The notes: generated by a model not told the origin, from the sequence alone. 8,058 nucleotides of DNA from M55B127 sp035269185 (GCA_964430875.1 CAYSHP010000092.1:1-8058); one strand, 5' to 3'. Numbered from the stretch's first letter, positions 1 through 5,893 are shown. Made by a program: numbers and translations.

Positions 1-251
1 GTAAACAAGAAGGAGAACATGCTGAGGTATTAGAGGATATGTTAGGAGAAGAAATAGATTTTAATCCTAATCCAACTATACCAGACAACGATTATGATCG
101 TTTTGCAAAATCAAATGAACATGAAAAAAGAGCTATTAATTTTTACTTAGAAGTTGCAAGAAGAGCTCCTGAAAGTAGAGTGCGTCAGGTATTTAGGGCA
201 CTTGCTGATATAGAAACAGAACATCTAAATCTAGCTAATATATACAAGTAA
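1..251 (+). CDS. Ferritin-like / rubrerythrin-type di-iron protein, C-terminal part (5' truncated)
   Basis: The frame is open from base 3 of the window to the TAA at 249-251, so this is the last 82 residues of a gene that begins upstream; the ATG at 39 is an internal Met. Two helix signatures of the ferritin-like four-helix bundle are visible: EGEHAEVLEDML near the left edge and IETEHLNLA near the end, each with the Glu-x-x-His spacing that supplies iron ligands, plus a Glu-rich helix (NEHEKRAINFYLEVA) between them. In this superfamily such proteins bind a di-iron centre and act in peroxide reduction or iron handling in the cytoplasm. The protein stops directly after the last helix, so there is no C-terminal rubredoxin domain with CxxC pairs. 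Its exact subfamily cannot be set from this fragment. A terminator follows 35 bp downstream. Confidence 0.8.
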   Translation, partial: KQEGEHAEVLEDMLGEEIDFNPNPTIPDNDYDRFAKSNEHEKRAINFYLEVARRAPESRVRQVFRALADIETEHLNLANIYK

Positions 252-280
252 AATTTATGATTAAATTTAATATATATTCA

Positions 281-316
281 AAAGGGATTATCGGTTAATA
301 TCCGGTAATCTTTTTT
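281..316 (+). terminator. Rho-independent terminator of the ferritin-like gene
   Basis: The arm GATTATCGG (286-294) pairs with CCGGTAATC (302-310) around a 7-nt loop, followed by six T (311-316). The one non-Watson-Crick pair is U-G in plus-strand RNA but would be A-C in minus-strand RNA, which supports action on plus-strand transcripts. Confidence 0.9.
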
Positions 317-333
317 AATTTTAAAGGCTATTC

Positions 334-342
334 TGGTATAAT
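334..342 (+). promoter_or_regulatory. Extended -10 promoter for the 384-2563 operon
   Basis: TGGTATAAT is a perfect TGn-TATAAT extended -10 element (TATAAT at 337-342). No good -35 lies 17 bp upstream, where the sequence is the T run of the preceding terminator; extended -10 promoters tolerate this. A start near 349 would leave a leader of about 35 nt with the AAGGAGGGG ribosome site at 367-375. Confidence 0.7.
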
Positions 343-383
343 TAATTTATAAACAAAGGAAAAATTAAGGAGGGGATAGTAAA

Positions 384-1511
384 GTGTACTCTAAACTAGG
401 AGAGGCCATTGTTAATAAAAGCCAAAAGAGAATTAAAGATATAATTTCAAATATTGATTCTGATGACATTAATTTAAGTGATTTTGTTATGGAAATGGCG
501 CCAATGATGTTAATGGAAGCTAATTTAACTTATGGTAATTTTCATTTTATCAAAATGTCACTTTTTTTAAGAGAACTTTCACTTAAAAATTATATTACTA
601 ACATTACCGAAAAAGAATTGATTAATCTCCTTGCAATAAATATGACAGAAAGACGGTTTTTAAAAGTAGAAACTGATAGAACAGGATATAAGGAAGATTA
701 TGCAGATCAATCAACATTAAAGAAGATGATTGATGAAATAGACAAAGGAAATATTCACAATGCATATTATTACAGTTTAGGACTATTAAAATACAAACCA
801 GAAATGTTAAAAAATTATTTGCTTGTTTTGGGTACTGAATCTTTGTCGAAAACTTTAGGACACAGTTTTACTTGTTTTTATCCTGCTATGAGGGATCTTG
901 TAGTAGAGGATTCTCGGTATAATGGGACTGCAATTTTTAGTTATCTAATGTACCTGTCTAGATATGATTATAGAAGTGATGTACATGTACAATTTGATAC
1001 AAATAAATTTGAAGATATCCCAAAGTTGACTAAAGTATGTGCTTCTGGGGAAGGTATAGTCAATTTACACCATATGATAACTCTTGCTGTTTATTTATTA
1101 TGGGAAAATGATAATATCAATGATAATTATATTCCATACCATAATTTTTTAGAATGGATAGGGGAGAAAAAAGTAGATGAAGAACAGTTAGAAAAGATAG
1201 AAAAGATGCCTAGAAACCATAGTGATATCAAATCTTATCAAAATTTTGAGAATTCTTTTTCTCTTAAATATTTAGATGATACTCTGCCAATTTATTTTAA
1301 TATATTAGAAAAAAATTATACAAAGGCGGTAGATTGGATGTTTAGACTATATCCAAATTACTATAATCCCAATTGGGATCCTCATTACTTTACAAGTCTG
1401 TATTCAGCTTTAAAATTATATAAAATGGATAATTCTGAAAATAAATTGCCTTCAAAAATGGCAGTTTATCAGGCATTAAGATATTTTGCGCAAAGAGTGG
1501 ATTTAAAATGA
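384..1511 (+). CDS. Unrecognised, mostly helical 375-residue protein with spaced His motifs
   Basis: Translation begins at GTG 384, eight bases after a very strong AAGGAGGGG site (367-375). I do not recognise the family with confidence. The protein has no signal peptide and no convincing membrane segment, so it is probably cytoplasmic. It appears largely alpha-helical and rich in Tyr, Leu, Asn and Lys. Several histidines sit in hydrophobic helical contexts: His54 (NFHFIKMSLFL), His160 (GHSFTCFYPAMRDL) and His229-His230 (GIVNLHHMITLAVYLLW). Their spacing loosely recalls the questin-oxidase-like (DUF4243) helical proteins; that is a weak hypothesis from memory. The next gene, a UroD/MtaA-family methyltransferase, starts 50 bp downstream with no terminator between, so the two are probably co-transcribed. 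Codon use is AT-rich like the neighbours, with no sign of recent transfer. Confidence 0.85.
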   Translation: MYSKLGEAIVNKSQKRIKDIISNIDSDDINLSDFVMEMAPMMLMEANLTYGNFHFIKMSLFLRELSLKNYITNITEKELINLLAINMTERRFLKVETDRTGYKEDYADQSTLKKMIDEIDKGNIHNAYYYSLGLLKYKPEMLKNYLLVLGTESLSKTLGHSFTCFYPAMRDLVVEDSRYNGTAIFSYLMYLSRYDYRSDVHVQFDTNKFEDIPKLTKVCASGEGIVNLHHMITLAVYLLWENDNINDNYIPYHNFLEWIGEKKVDEEQLEKIEKMPRNHSDIKSYQNFENSFSLKYLDDTLPIYFNILEKNYTKAVDWMFRLYPNYYNPNWDPHYFTSLYSALKLYKMDNSENKLPSKMAVYQALRYFAQRVDLK

Positions 1512-1561
1512 TAAATAATCAAAAATAATATTGTTTAAATTAAATTAAAGGACTGGTAAAT

Positions 1562-2563
1562 ATGAATCCAGTTGAAAGAGTAAATAATCGTTTACAAGGA
1601 AAACAGGTAGATAAAATTCCAAATCTAAATATAATAATGACATTTGCTGCTAAATATATTGATGTACCTTATAGTAAATATGTTACGGACTATCGTTATC
1701 TAGTGGAAGGTAATATAAAGTGTTGTGAAGAATTTGGTATTGATATGGTAAGTGCAATTTCTGATCCATGTCGTGAAGGAAGTGATATGGGAGCAGAAAT
1801 TAAAATTCCTTTTGATGATGTTCCTAATTTTAAAAAACCATTAATAGATAATTATTGCAAAACCAAAGATTTAAATGTTGTAGACCCTCTTAAAGGACAT
1901 AGAATGTTAGATAGAATTTGGGCAATCGAACTATACAAACAAGAAGTGGGGAATTCATATCCAATATTAGGTTGGGTAGAAGGTGCTTTTGCAGAAGCCT
2001 GTGATTTAAGAGGGATGAACCAAGCCATGTTAGATTTATATGAACATACTGAGGATATACATCAGCTTTTAGAAATCTGTACTAAACAAGCTATTCTTTT
2101 TGCTGAAGAGCAAATAAAAGCAGGGGCTGATTTTATTGGAATAGGTGATGCAGCAGCTTCTTTAATTGGACCAGATAATTATAATAAGTTTGTATTACCA
2201 TATGAAAAGCGTATTATAAAAGCAGTTCATGATTTAGATGCAAAAGTAAAACTTCATATTTGTGGAGATATTAATCCTTTATTAGAGCTTATAGTGGAAA
2301 CTAAAGCAGATATTATTGATTTAGATTGGATGGTCAACTTTAAAAAAGCGGTTAAATTATTTGAAGGGAAAGCATCAGTAAATGGAAATTTTGATCCAGT
2401 TAGTATTCTATTACAAGGGGACTTTAAAAAGGTTCAACAAGCAGTTTTAGATTGTGTTAATAAAGGGGATGAAACTACTTTTATTTCTGCCGGTTGTGAA
2501 GTACCAAAAGATACTCCTTATGAAAATATGTACGCTATTAATAGTATTCTTTATCAGACTTAA
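1562..2563 (+). CDS. Uroporphyrinogen decarboxylase-family protein, MtaA/MtbA/CmuA-like cobalamin methyltransferase
   Basis: This is a 333-residue single-domain TIM-barrel protein, a usual length for the family. The ATG is preceded by AAAGGA (1547-1552). Family hallmarks are GIGDAAASLIGPDNY and VLPYEKRI (about 194-218), the zinc motif LHICGD with His232 and Cys234, GNFDPV (275-280) and GCEVPKDTPYENM (311-323) with Cys312. The His-x-Cys...Cys set is the zinc-thiolate site of MtaA/MtbA-type enzymes, which move a methyl group between a corrinoid protein and a thiol or another carrier. True HemE enzymes carry an Arg-rich N-terminal substrate motif that I do not see here (the region reads PNLNIIMTFAAKYI), so heme synthesis is unlikely. 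No corrinoid protein, substrate methyltransferase or activase lies in the window, so donor and acceptor are unknown. It is probably the second gene of an operon with the upstream unknown protein. Confidence 0.85.
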   Translation: MNPVERVNNRLQGKQVDKIPNLNIIMTFAAKYIDVPYSKYVTDYRYLVEGNIKCCEEFGIDMVSAISDPCREGSDMGAEIKIPFDDVPNFKKPLIDNYCKTKDLNVVDPLKGHRMLDRIWAIELYKQEVGNSYPILGWVEGAFAEACDLRGMNQAMLDLYEHTEDIHQLLEICTKQAILFAEEQIKAGADFIGIGDAAASLIGPDNYNKFVLPYEKRIIKAVHDLDAKVKLHICGDINPLLELIVETKADIIDLDWMVNFKKAVKLFEGKASVNGNFDPVSILLQGDFKKVQQAVLDCVNKGDETTFISAGCEVPKDTPYENMYAINSILYQT

Positions 2564-2570
2564 AATAAAA

Positions 2571-2613
2571 GGTGGTTAACCTATAAAATCTTAATAGGTT
2601 AACCACCATTTTT
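2571..2613. terminator. Strong bidirectional terminator between convergent genes
   Basis: A perfect 14-bp stem, GGTGGTTAACCTAT (2571-2584) with its complement (2594-2607), encloses a 9-nt loop. ATTTTTAT follows on the plus strand. On the minus strand the run read after the hairpin is TTTTATTTTA (from 2570 down), so it can end both the methyltransferase operon and the parvulin gene. Confidence 0.93.
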
Positions 2614-2630
2614 ATAATATATTATAAGTT

Positions 2631-3689
2631 TTAAAGTTTAACTGTTATATCAGCATTTTTACGCAATTTACTAACAAATTCATCCCATTGTTTGTTCTTT
2701 TTTTCATTAGCTAGTTGTTGTCTTATACTATCTTTAACTTCTTCAAGAGATTTTACGCCGGCCTCTTTTTTATCACTTACTTTGATTAAATGATATCCAT
2801 ATTTAGTTTTTACTGGATCACTGATTTCTCCTTTATTTAGATTAAATGCAACCTTATCAAATTCTTCTGAAATTTGCCCTTTAGTAATAAAGCCTAATTG
2901 GCCGCCTTTATCTGCATATGGTCCTTCAGAATGTTGTTTTGCCATTTCAGTAAAGCTTTTACCACTATTTATTTGTTCCTTAATAGATTGAATTTCTTCT
3001 TTAGCTTTACTTTCTTCTTTGTTATTTGTTTTAATTAAGATTTGACTTGCTTTAACTTGTTGGTCTACTTGAAATTGTTTTTTGTTATTATTATAATATT
3101 CTTCAATTTTATCTTCACTGACCGAAACATCTTTTGTTACCTGTTTACGTAGTTCATTTATTAAAAGTTGGTCTTGATTTCTTTGTAAGAAAACTTCTTT
3201 ATATTGATCTAATGATTCAATTCCTTGTTTTTGTAAAGCCTGTTCTAATTGATCATCATTTAGTTGATTTTGTTGTTTGACACTTTGGATATGTTGTTGA
3301 AATAGTTGATCTTTTTTACTTTGACTTAAGGTTAGATCTCTATCTTTAGCTTCTTGAATTATTAAACGTTGTCTGATTAGATCTTGTAATTTTTTTTCTC
3401 TATACTTTTCTAATAATTTTTGACCGGGTTCTGATTGTAAAATAACTTGTGCAAATGCTTTATTTTGACGATAAATACTCATAACTAATTGATTAGTACC
3501 CGCAAATTGATTTAATTGTGTCATGGTTACTTCATTACCGTTTATAACTGCTGCAACTTTCTTTTGTTGACTTTCTTGGGTGGCATTATTGGTATTGTTT
3601 GTACTGTTGTCTTGAGCTAATACCCCCATTGGAATAGAGAAGAGAAGTATGAATGCTAATGATAGTGTAATAATTTTTTTAGAAGTCAT
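2631..3689 (-). CDS. Exported parvulin-type peptidyl-prolyl isomerase (PrsA/SurA-like foldase)
   Basis: The product is a 352-residue exported chaperone and peptidyl-prolyl cis-trans isomerase. The ATG at 3689-3687 is chosen because AAAGGAG (3707-3701) lies 11 bases before it and the protein then opens with a typical signal peptide: MTSKK, a hydrophobic stretch (about 6-24) and VLA-QD, cleavage likely after Ala25. A Gln/Asn-rich linker (26-43) leads to a SurA_N-like helical region (about 45-200). The parvulin domain spans about 208-305, with QVKASQILI, FTEMAKQHSEGP, KGGQLGF and VKTKYGYHLIKV. The protein has no cysteine, so unlike classical Firmicute PrsA it cannot be a lipoprotein; it is probably soluble outside the membrane, or periplasmic if the cell has two membranes. 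It lies downstream of the HtrA protease on the same strand, suggesting joint envelope protein quality control. Confidence 0.92.
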   Translation of the reverse strand: MTSKKIITLSLAFILLFSIPMGVLAQDNSTNNTNNATQESQQKKVAAVINGNEVTMTQLNQFAGTNQLVMSIYRQNKAFAQVILQSEPGQKLLEKYREKKLQDLIRQRLIIQEAKDRDLTLSQSKKDQLFQQHIQSVKQQNQLNDDQLEQALQKQGIESLDQYKEVFLQRNQDQLLINELRKQVTKDVSVSEDKIEEYYNNNKKQFQVDQQVKASQILIKTNNKEESKAKEEIQSIKEQINSGKSFTEMAKQHSEGPYADKGGQLGFITKGQISEEFDKVAFNLNKGEISDPVKTKYGYHLIKVSDKKEAGVKSLEEVKDSIRQQLANEKKNKQWDEFVSKLRKNADITVKL

Positions 3690-3700
3690 TATTGTTGACA

Positions 3701-3707
3701 CTCCTTT
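3701..3707 (-). promoter_or_regulatory. Ribosome-binding site that sets the parvulin start
   Basis: On the minus strand AAAGGAG precedes ATG 3689 by 11 bases. The frame stays open upstream to an ATG at 3788, but that extension has no ribosome site, would be encoded by a hairpin and would bury the signal peptide, so 3689 is preferred. Confidence 0.8.
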
Positions 3708-3754
3708 ATTTTGTGGTTTAAATTTTTTATGAGTTTTGTTATATATATGAAAGA

Positions 3755-3788
3755 ATGGGTTCCGAAATCTTTTGATTTCAGAACCCAT
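3755..3788 (-). terminator. Intergenic hairpin between htrA and the parvulin gene (terminator or attenuator)
   Basis: A 15-bp stem (3755-3769 with 3774-3788) has a 4-nt loop. In minus-strand RNA all 15 positions pair, including one G-U; in plus-strand RNA that position is a C-A mismatch, so the minus-strand transcript is the likely functional form. After the stem the minus strand reads TCTTTCATATATA, a poor U run, so it may only partly terminate htrA transcription or may protect mRNA ends. Confidence 0.65.
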
Positions 3789-3828
3789 TTTGTTTTAGTT
3801 GCTAAAAATTGATATGAGAGTATAATAA

Positions 3829-4968
3829 TTAGAACTTACTAGAAATATCAGCTGGTTTCTTTTCGATTTCAGAAAAGAGAATTTTAGAAGTACCTTCCCG
3901 AATTACTTTAATCATAATTGTATCTCCAATTTCGGTTTTATTAATAATTTCTGAAACATCTTCTAATTTTTTGATTGGCTGTTTATCAATTTCTTTAATA
4001 ATATCATATTGTTGTAAGCCGGCTTTTGCTGCTGGACTATCTTCCATAACTCTATGAACCATTACACCATTTTTGTTTTCTAATTCAAAGTAACTCTGTA
4101 CTTTATCTGTTACTGGTCCATATACTATACCTAACCATGGTCTTTTGATTTCACCTTTTGTTTTTAGATCATTTATATAACCTTTGACTTCATTAACAGG
4201 AATAGCAAATCCAATACCTTGACCTCTTTGACTTACTGCTGTATTGATACCTATTACTTCACCATCAAGGTTGAGTAATGGACCACCACTATTACCAGGA
4301 TTAATAGCAGCATCAGTTTGAATTAGATTTTTATAGGTTCTAGCTGGTCCGTTTCTAGAAGGTATTTGAATAGGTCGTCCTAAGGCACTTACAACACCAG
4401 TTGTAACGGTATGACTAAGACCGAAGGGGTTACCTATTGCTATTACCCAATCTCCGGGTTTTAAATTAGTATTATCTCCTAATGGAATAGGATTAAGTTC
4501 CTTATTAACATCTACTTTTAAAATTGCTAAATCTAAGTCGTATTCTGCCCAAACCAGTTCAGCTGGAACTGGTTCATCAAATCCATTGATCGCAACTTTT
4601 ATTTCTACTGCATTATGAACTACATGTTCATTAGTTACAATATATCCATCTTTAGATGCTATGAAACCACTTCCATAGCCTTCTTGGTATTTTGGCTGTT
4701 CTTCAGGTAGTTGTTCACCAAAAAAGTATTCATAAAAGTCTTCATTGTAATAATAAGGCATTTGTCCATTTGAAACTTTTATTTTAGAAGTTACTTTAAC
4801 AACTCCAGGGTCAACCTTTTCCGCTATTTTACTAAATTGGTTACTAAGCTGACTGGGATCTGGATTCTCATTGGATTGAGCCATAATACCAGTGGTTAGT
4901 GTTCCTATAATTAGAGCAGTCATTATTAATACTAATAGTGACTTAGGAAAAGACCTAATCTTAAACAT
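3829..4968 (-). CDS. htrA: HtrA/DegP-like serine protease, trypsin domain plus one PDZ
   Basis: This is a 379-residue exported or membrane-anchored serine protease that degrades misfolded proteins outside the cytoplasm. The ATG has a perfect AAGGAGGG site eight bases upstream (4984-4977). Residues 8-30 form a hydrophobic signal or anchor segment ending in IMAQS. The trypsin-like domain spans about 45-265. Its catalytic triad is visible as His115 (VTNEHVVHN), Asp146 (YDLDLAILKV) and Ser227 (NPGNSGGPLL), with IAIGNPFGL and GIGFAIPV as further family blocks. A single C-terminal PDZ domain (about 277-370) begins at RPWLGIVYG and includes SPAAKAGLQQYDII. One PDZ and this length match Firmicute HtrA-type and DegS-type proteins rather than two-PDZ DegP. 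The parvulin foldase follows 139 bp downstream. Tandem repeats in the upstream region suggest envelope-stress control. Confidence 0.95.
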   Translation of the reverse strand: MFKIRSFPKSLLVLIMTALIIGTLTTGIMAQSNENPDPSQLSNQFSKIAEKVDPGVVKVTSKIKVSNGQMPYYYNEDFYEYFFGEQLPEEQPKYQEGYGSGFIASKDGYIVTNEHVVHNAVEIKVAINGFDEPVPAELVWAEYDLDLAILKVDVNKELNPIPLGDNTNLKPGDWVIAIGNPFGLSHTVTTGVVSALGRPIQIPSRNGPARTYKNLIQTDAAINPGNSGGPLLNLDGEVIGINTAVSQRGQGIGFAIPVNEVKGYINDLKTKGEIKRPWLGIVYGPVTDKVQSYFELENKNGVMVHRVMEDSPAAKAGLQQYDIIKEIDKQPIKKLEDVSEIINKTEIGDTIMIKVIREGTSKILFSEIEKKPADISSKF

Positions 4969-5049
4969 TATAAATTCCCTCCTTATATTTTTAATATGAT
5001 ATTTTTTTTATTAATCTATTTCAATTTTGTTTTCTATTATTAATATATA

Positions 5050-5096
5050 GGTGAAATGTAAGAGAAATATGAGAAAAGTATGAAAAAATGTGTCAA
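5050..5096 (-). promoter_or_regulatory. htrA upstream control region: TTGACA and tandem T-rich repeats
   Basis: Read on the minus strand, TTGACA (5096-5091) is followed by four imperfect repeats about 10 bp apart: TTTTCATAC, TTTTCTCATA, TTTCTCTTAC and TTTCACCTATA. Weak -10 matches are CTCATA (17-bp spacer) or CATATT (19-bp spacer). Alternatively the repeats replace a -35 ahead of TATATT (5047-5042). Direct repeats at helical spacing are typical of OmpR-family response-regulator sites. From memory they resemble the octamer repeats upstream of Bacillus subtilis htrA, which is controlled by CssRS. Confidence 0.45.
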
Positions 5097-5168
5097 TTAG
5101 AAAAAGAAAAAAGATATTATATATAAAAATATGGAAATAGAGTATAATTTATTAATTTGTATTACCTA

Positions 5169-5197
5169 TTGATAATTATTATCATTTATGCTATATT
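5169..5197 (+). promoter_or_regulatory. Sigma-A promoter of the peroxiredoxin gene
   Basis: TTGATA (5169-5174) and TATATT (5192-5197) are separated by exactly 17 bp, with a TG at 5189-5190 making the -10 extended. The predicted start near 5204 leaves a leader of about 38 nt. The -35 and the first part of the spacer are covered by the palindrome at 5170-5184. Confidence 0.8.
5170..5184. promoter_or_regulatory. Fur/PerR-family operator (perfect 7-1-7 palindrome)
   Basis: TGATAATTATTATCA is a perfect 7-1-7 inverted repeat centred on 5177. It is identical to the core Fur consensus TGATAATnATTATCA and differs from the PerR consensus TTATAATnATTATAA by one base per arm. It overlaps the -35 of the peroxiredoxin promoter, so bound repressor would block polymerase. 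Because the target is a peroxide-removing enzyme, PerR or a Fur paralogue is the likely ligand; which one cannot be told from the site. Confidence 0.8.
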
Positions 5198-5225
5198 AAT
5201 AATAACACATTTTGAAACTAAATCT

Positions 5226-5233
5226 AAGGAGGG
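5226..5233 (+). promoter_or_regulatory. Ribosome-binding site that sets the peroxiredoxin start
   Basis: AAGGAGGG lies eight bases before ATG 5242. It shows that translation begins well upstream of the in-frame TGA; I see no comparable site before any start codon after the TGA. Confidence 0.9.
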
Positions 5234-5241
5234 AAAATAAT

Positions 5242-5847
5242 ATGTTAAAAGTTGGCACAAAGGCCCCAGATTTTGAAGGGAATGCCTTTCACAATGGAGA
5301 TTTTAAGAAAGTAAAGTTATCTGATTATGAAGGAGAATGGAGAATAGTATGTTTCTATCCAGGCGATTTTACTTATGTCTGACCAACTGAATTGTCGGCA
5401 GTTGCCGTCAAGTATGATGAGATTAAAGATTTAGGTGCTGAGGTTATTGCAGTAAGCACAAATAGTATTCAATCACATAAAATTTGGAATGAGGTTGAAC
5501 TTTCCAAAATGGTGGATGGGGGAATTCCTTATCCAATGGTTTCAGATTCTGCTGGTAAAATAGGTAGAAAATATGGAGTTTATGATGAAGATGCAGGAGT
5601 AGATGTAAGGGGTAGATTTTTAATTGACCCTGATGGAGTATTACAGGCAATGGAAGTACTTACTCCTCCTGTAGGAAGAAATGTTGAAGAATTAATTAGA
5701 CAGTTACAGGCATTTAAACATGTAAGAGAAACTGGAGAGGCAACACCTTCAGGCTGGAGACCTGGTAAGCCAACCTTAAAACCCGGTAAAGAATTAGTTG
5801 GAAAAGTGTGGAAGGAATGGCAGCCAAATAATGCCTTTAAAGAATAA
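5242..5847 (+). CDS. Selenocysteine-containing peroxiredoxin, AhpC/Prx1 family (UGA at codon 47)
   Basis: The gene reads from ATG 5242 to TAA 5845-5847 as 201 residues, the normal AhpC length, if the in-frame TGA at 5380-5382 is decoded as selenocysteine. It reduces hydrogen peroxide and organic hydroperoxides in the cytoplasm. The active-site segment is FYPGDFTYV-U-PTEL (38-51), matching the family pattern FYPxDFTFVCPTEL with the peroxidatic Cys replaced by Sec47. Pro40, Thr44 and Arg123 (DVRGRFLIDPDG) complete the usual active site. The resolving-Cys segment near the C-terminus reads GEATPSGWRPG, so Thr168 stands where Cys is expected, and Cys37 is the only cysteine. It therefore looks like a one-Sec enzyme needing an external reductant, and no ahpF or thioredoxin gene is adjacent. 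A SECIS-like hairpin follows the TGA, and a Fur/PerR-type operator overlaps the promoter. Selenoperoxiredoxins are known in anaerobes such as Eubacterium acidaminophilum (PrxU). A nonsense mutation is much less likely because the rest of the gene is intact. Confidence 0.93.
5392..5411 (+). promoter_or_regulatory. Bacterial SECIS-like hairpin in the peroxiredoxin mRNA
   Basis: CGGC (5396-5399) pairs with GCCG (5404-5407) around the loop AGUU (5400-5403). Below a U-U mismatch, UUG (5392-5394) pairs with CAA (5409-5411). The loop begins 17 nt after the UGA and has G as its second base. This fits the bacterial SECIS pattern as I recall it: a short apical loop with G in its first two positions, about 16-37 nt after the UGA. 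Such a hairpin recruits SelB with selenocysteyl-tRNA. The codons here (TCG, GCC, GTC) are GC-rich for this gene, which suggests a structural constraint. Confidence 0.78.
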
Positions 5848-5866
5848 ATAATTTAATGATATCTAG

Positions 5867-5893
5867 AAGGGCCCTGCAAAGGGTCCTTTTTTT
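5867..5893 (+). terminator. Rho-independent terminator of the peroxiredoxin gene
   Basis: AAGGGCCCT (5867-5875) pairs with AGGGTCCTT (5880-5888), with one G-U, around a GCAA (GNRA-type) tetraloop, followed by a T run to 5893. It makes the peroxiredoxin a single-gene transcript. Confidence 0.93.

Noticed and set aside
39..251. A 70-residue gene starting at ATG 39
   Set aside because: The frame is open to the window edge, and the upstream EGEHAEVLED is a conserved ferritin-like helix, so the Met is internal to a truncated gene.
3690..3788. 33-residue N-terminal extension of the parvulin protein to ATG 3788
   Set aside because: It would be translated from the hairpin arm, has no ribosome site and places about 40 residues before the signal peptide. 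ATG 3689 has a good site.
5143..5148. TATAAT as an additional promoter upstream of the peroxiredoxin
   Set aside because: There is no -35 at 16-18 bp upstream and no TGn extension. In DNA this AT-rich the hexamer is expected by chance, and a better promoter lies at 5169-5197.
5242..5382. Reading the TGA as a nonsense mutation or sequencing error (pseudogene)
   Set aside because: The frame is intact on both sides, promoter, operator and terminator are intact, the TGA falls exactly on the peroxidatic position, and a SECIS-like hairpin follows. Selenocysteine explains all of these.
5444..5650. Minus-strand open frame inside the peroxiredoxin gene
   Set aside because: It is a 68-residue low-complexity shadow (Leu/His/Tyr-rich) antisense to a clearly coding gene, with no ribosome site.
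5392..5847. A shorter peroxiredoxin beginning at TTG 5392, after the TGA
   Set aside because: It has no ribosome site, lacks the active site and the first beta strands, and discards a perfectly placed start with conserved upstream protein sequence. The TTG is simply Leu51 of the full gene.
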